From: Streptomyces gobiensis
GTDB lineage: Bacteria; Actinomycetota; Actinomycetes; Streptomycetales; Streptomycetaceae
DNA: 64,000 nt
Assembly: GCF_021216675.1 (NCBI RefSeq)
Contig: NZ_CP086120.1
Location: forward strand, 1,054,001 to 1,118,000
Direction: 5' to 3'
The position numbers and the translations under genes are program-made. Within the stretch, counting starts at the first letter, position 1; each line of letters starts with the position of its first letter. The notes under the pieces were generated by a model. The model had not been told where the DNA came from. It worked only from the letters and a program-made list of their open reading frames with translations, and did not search any database. Shown here in pieces: positions 61,455 to 64,000 of this stretch.

Positions 61455-62525
61455 ATGCGTCATATGCGCCTATCCGCTTCCGTCGCCGCCGTGCTGGTGG
61501 GCGGATCCCTGGCACTGGCCCTGCCAGGCACGGCTAGCGCCAGCGCTAGCAGCTCCTGCCGCGATCACCTGGGCATCGCCAGGTCATACAACGAGTTCAT
61601 CGAGGGCGACGCGGTCCATACGTCCGACAGCGAGGGTGCCATCGCCATTGGCGGGGACGCCGACTTCACCGAGGGCTTCAGTCTCGGCCGCCAGCTCTCC
61701 ACCACCGAGAAGCTGCCGGGCGGGGCCACGCTGGTCGTGGGCGGCACCCTGCGCAATGGCGCCGTGGGCAGCGACGCCTTCACCGTGCTGGAGCGGGGTA
61801 CAGCCGTTTACGGCGCGTTGGAGGGCAGACCCGCCGTACTCAAGTCCGGCAGCAGGGCGATGGAGAGCTCCACGCTGTTCGACTTCGCGGCCGAGTTCGG
61901 TAAGCTGCGCAAGCTCTCCGCCACGCTGGGCGCCCGTCCCGCCCAAGGCAGCGTCACCCGTACCATCTCCGGCGGTGACTCCGAACTGACCCTGACGGGC
62001 GAGGACTCCACGCTGAATGTCTTCCCGGTCAGCGCCATCCAGCTCGCCAGCGCACAGCGCATCGTCTTTGAGTTTCCTAAGGGCGCCACCGCGCTGGTCA
62101 ATGTCTCCGGCAGCACCTACGACATGAGCGACGGTGGCACCCATGACATCAGCGGCCCGCCGGGCCTCCCGTCGAAGCTCCTGTGGAACTTCCTGGACGC
62201 CACCGCGATCGTGAAGCAGCCCGGCACCTCCTGGCCCGGTACGGTGTTGGCCCCCCACGCCACCGTCGACCTCGGCACGAGCGGACCGCTGAAGGGCACC
62301 GTCATCGCCAAGTCCCTGACAGCGGCGGGCGCTGAGACCCACCATGTGCCCTTCACCGGCTGCCTCAGCGCCCAGCGGTCAGCCGCCGCCGAGTCCTCCC
62401 CCACGGGCGACCTCGCCGACACCGGCGTCAACCACCTCCGGGCGCTGCTGTCCGGTGCTCTTGGGGCCCTCACGGCAGGTGCGGGCCTCAGCTACGCCGC
62501 GTACAGCCGCAGAAAACGGAGCTAA
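61455..62525 (+). CDS. Secreted choice-of-anchor A protein with LAXTG sortase signal
   Basis: The 356-residue protein has a signal peptide (SASVAAVLVGGSLALALPGT), a choice-of-anchor A domain (YNEFIEGDAVHTSDSEGAIA, LVVGGTLRNG, SWPGTVLAPHATVDL) and a C-terminal sorting signal LADTG followed by a helix and RRKRS. LAXTG is the motif used by class E sortases of Streptomyces, so the protein is probably linked to the wall and may act at the aerial surface. The ATG at 61464 is an equal alternative start. Confidence 0.82.
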   Translation: MRHMRLSASVAAVLVGGSLALALPGTASASASSSCRDHLGIARSYNEFIEGDAVHTSDSEGAIAIGGDADFTEGFSLGRQLSTTEKLPGGATLVVGGTLRNGAVGSDAFTVLERGTAVYGALEGRPAVLKSGSRAMESSTLFDFAAEFGKLRKLSATLGARPAQGSVTRTISGGDSELTLTGEDSTLNVFPVSAIQLASAQRIVFEFPKGATALVNVSGSTYDMSDGGTHDISGPPGLPSKLLWNFLDATAIVKQPGTSWPGTVLAPHATVDLGTSGPLKGTVIAKSLTAAGAETHHVPFTGCLSAQRSAAAESSPTGDLADTGVNHLRALLSGALGALTAGAGLSYAAYSRRKRS

Positions 62526-62542
62526 GCAGAAAACGGAGCTAA
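62509..62542. repeat. 17-bp tandem duplication at the gene end
   Basis: GCAGAAAACGGAGCTAA occurs twice in a row (62509-62525 and 62526-62542). The first copy contains the last codons and TAA stop of the surface-protein gene. Confidence 0.85.
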
Positions 62543-62574
62543 GCGGCGCGGTCCCGCACGGGACCGCGCCGCTT
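62541..62574. terminator. Strong bidirectional terminator
   Basis: AAGCGGCGCGGTCCCG pairs perfectly with CGGGACCGCGCCGCTT around CA, a 16-bp stem. It lies between the surface-protein gene and the convergent tRNA, so it serves both. Confidence 0.85.
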
Positions 62575-62581
62575 GGATATG

Positions 62582-62653
62582 TGGGCGCAGTAGGGTTCGA
62601 ACCTACGACATCCGCCTTGTAAGGGCGGCGCTCTACCGCTGAGCTATGCGCCC
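62582..62653 (-). tRNA. tRNA-Val(TAC)
   Basis: On the minus strand the acceptor GGGCGCA pairs with TGCGCCC. The D arm is GCTCAGCGGTAGAGC, the anticodon stem CCGCC/GGCGG holds the loop CTTACAA (anticodon TAC), and the T arm is GTAGGTTCGAACCCTAC. CCA is not encoded. The anticodon reads GTA valine codons. No integrase is adjacent. Confidence 0.92.
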
Positions 62654-62794
62654 GTGCACAACGAGGGTAAAGGATACCCGGCACCGGGAGTGCCCTGGCC
62701 CCGGGCCCGGGGCATGACTGGCTCGTGTGTTCCCTCCGCCAGGATGGGAGAATGAGATCCGATCCACTGGCGGCGGCACACTGGAGAGGATTGC

Positions 62795-64000
62795 GTGGCA
62801 GCGATGAGCGGGGGCGGCACTCGGCGGTGGGGCTGGGGCAGTGGGCGCGCGGAGAATCTGCGGGCCGATGCGCAAGCCGCCAAGGACGCCGCCGCGGCAG
62901 CCTTCTATGAGCTGGACACCGCCCAGCGGGATCTGCGGATCTCGATTGAGACGATCACCGCCGTCGATGATTCGCCGCCCGCCCGGAAGACCGCCGACGA
63001 CTTCGCGGAGTTCGGGCGCCGTATCGACGAGGTGAGCCATGCGTACATCAGCGCCGTCGACTCCCATGATCTCGACCGGGACGGGCTCGACGCCACCGCC
63101 GCGTCCCGGGCCCTGCACGATCTGAGCCGGGTCAAGGGGCAGCTTGAGCAGACCAGGGTTGATCTGGAGCGGTTCGCGCACAGCATCGGCGGGCTGCTGG
63201 AGCACGCCGAGACCCAGCTCGCCCAGGTGGCCCCCGCCGTGGAGCGGGGTCGGCAGTCGCTGCTCGCCGCGACACAGGCGCTCGACGCGGTACGGGCCGC
63301 CGGTCTCGCGGCTGACGGTCTCGCGGCCCGGCTGGCCGCGCTCGGGCCGGAGCTGACCAAGCTCAACCAGGGTGCCGGGCAGCACGGGGTGCGGGAGACG
63401 ATCCGGCGGGCTGAGGATGTGCAGCGGCAGGCCGAGGCGATCCGGGAGGAGGCGCGGCGGCTGCCGGAGAAGGCAGCCGAGCTGGATCGCCGGCTGGCCT
63501 CACTGCGGACCCGGGCGCAGGCGCTGGCCAACCGGGCGGGCTCGGTCGAGCCGGTGCTGAGCGAGCTGCGGCGGCGGTTCAGCGCCGCGTGCTGGCAGGA
63601 TCTGCAGCAGGTGCCCCAGGAGGCGCAGCGGGCCGCTGGTGAGGCCGAGCAGAAGGTGCGGGAGGCCCAGCGGGCCCGTCATGAGCAGCGCTGGGAGGAC
63701 GCCACCGCGCTGCTGGCCTCGGTGCGGGCGCTGCTGAACACCGGGGATGGCGCGGTCGCGGCGGCCGGTGAGCGGTTGCAGCGGCTCAATGAGGTCTCGT
63801 TCAACCATGAGAAGGAGACCGAGCGGGCGCGGTTCGCGATCCGCGACGCACAGCGGCTGGCGATGGCTGGGCGGAGCACGCCCGATCCCCGGCATGCCGG
63901 GCCGCTGGACGACTCCGTGGCGCGGCTGGACCGGGCGCTGGCCCAGCTGGAGTCAGGAGGGCGGCACCCGGACTACTGGCGGTTTCTGACCGAGCTGGAC
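62795..64000 (+). CDS. Coiled-coil protein, partial (runs off the window)
   Basis: From GTG 62795 (after GGAGAGGA) the frame stays open to base 64000, 402 codons, with no stop. It starts MAAMSGGGTRRWGWG and then is almost all heptad-type helix rich in Ala, Arg, Glu, Leu and Gln (AEDVQRQAEAIREEARRLPE, AGEAEQKVREAQRARHEQRW). No signal peptide or membrane segment is seen. Long coiled coils of this type in Streptomyces are scaffolding or chaperone-like; no name can be given. Short open frames on the minus strand here are mirror images of the coiled-coil codons. Confidence 0.85.
   Translation, partial: MAAMSGGGTRRWGWGSGRAENLRADAQAAKDAAAAAFYELDTAQRDLRISIETITAVDDSPPARKTADDFAEFGRRIDEVSHAYISAVDSHDLDRDGLDATAASRALHDLSRVKGQLEQTRVDLERFAHSIGGLLEHAETQLAQVAPAVERGRQSLLAATQALDAVRAAGLAADGLAARLAALGPELTKLNQGAGQHGVRETIRRAEDVQRQAEAIREEARRLPEKAAELDRRLASLRTRAQALANRAGSVEPVLSELRRRFSAACWQDLQQVPQEAQRAAGEAEQKVREAQRARHEQRWEDATALLASVRALLNTGDGAVAAAGERLQRLNEVSFNHEKETERARFAIRDAQRLAMAGRSTPDPRHAGPLDDSVARLDRALAQLESGGRHPDYWRFLTELD

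Noticed and set aside
62582..62653. tRNA-Val as an island attachment site
   Set aside because: No integrase or duplicated tRNA 3' end is found in the window.
62633..63531. Minus-strand open frames before and inside the last gene
   Set aside because: They are Ser/Arg-rich mirrors of the plus-strand coiled coil, which has a good GTG start and an open frame to the window end.

Overview
The window is high-GC actinobacterial DNA, and everything points to Streptomyces. It carries a complete SapB-type class III lanthipeptide (ram/amf) cluster, many paired XRE (DUF5753)/DUF397 genes, ATGA/GTGA-overlapping operons, frequent GTG starts and rare TTA codons concentrated in a developmental regulator. All calls were made by reading translations, motifs and spacing; no database search was run.

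Layout. (a) 0-17.8 kb and 25.9-28.5 kb hold a steroid-catabolism-like set: a FadE34-type fused acyl-CoA dehydrogenase, the TetR regulator KstR, an aldehyde dehydrogenase-ferredoxin pair divergent from an MBL-fold hydrolase, and CYP125 divergent from the FadA5 thiolase. Five KstR-type boxes (TnnAACnnGTTnnA, two perfect and three with one mismatch) lie upstream of these genes. One lies upstream of a glycosyltransferase/methyltransferase/alpha-barrel operon. CYP125 and the aldehyde dehydrogenase also share a second 17-bp palindrome. (b) 7.6-14.9 kb is the ram cluster (ramR, ramB, ramA, ramS, ramC). ramR has three TTA codons, and ramC carries an in-frame block of palindromic repeats. (c) 17.8-23.8 kb is a cobalamin-riboswitch operon of five overlapping genes. 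It encodes a membrane-anchored alpha/alpha-barrel protein, a second anchored exported protein and a full ECF transporter, and looks like a bacterial split intrinsic-factor/transcobalamin plus importer. (d) 24-30.7 kb has two membrane glycosyltransferases and a MhuD-like haem monooxygenase. (e) 30.6-37.7 kb is an accessory zone: a 26-bp duplication of the mhuD 3' end, gene fragments, an APH-like protein, XRE/DUF6879/DUF397 sets, an anti-sigma-type ATPase and small orphans. (f) 37.8-49.6 kb is mostly housekeeping-like: GNAT, DedA, a SodC-like protein followed by a complete IS5-type element, FAD protein, secreted nuclease, FetB-like permease, a manganese-riboswitch-controlled GDT1 transporter, HAD phosphatase, a peptidoglycan-binding protein and an MFS-MarR fusion. 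(g) 49.6-61.1 kb is a compact polyketide locus: one single-module KS-AT-DH-MT-ER-KR-ACP synthase, an atypical P450, a gamma-carbonic-anhydrase-like protein and an MFS exporter, with an AT-rich promoter region. (h) 61-64 kb has a wall-anchored choice-of-anchor A protein, a strong terminator, tRNA-Val(TAC) and a coiled-coil gene running off the end.

The strongest candidates for undescribed biology are the riboswitch-controlled transcobalamin-like uptake operon, the fungal-style one-module reducing PKS locus, the scattered KstR regulon with its second operator, and the palindromic repeat family that has entered two genes in frame.
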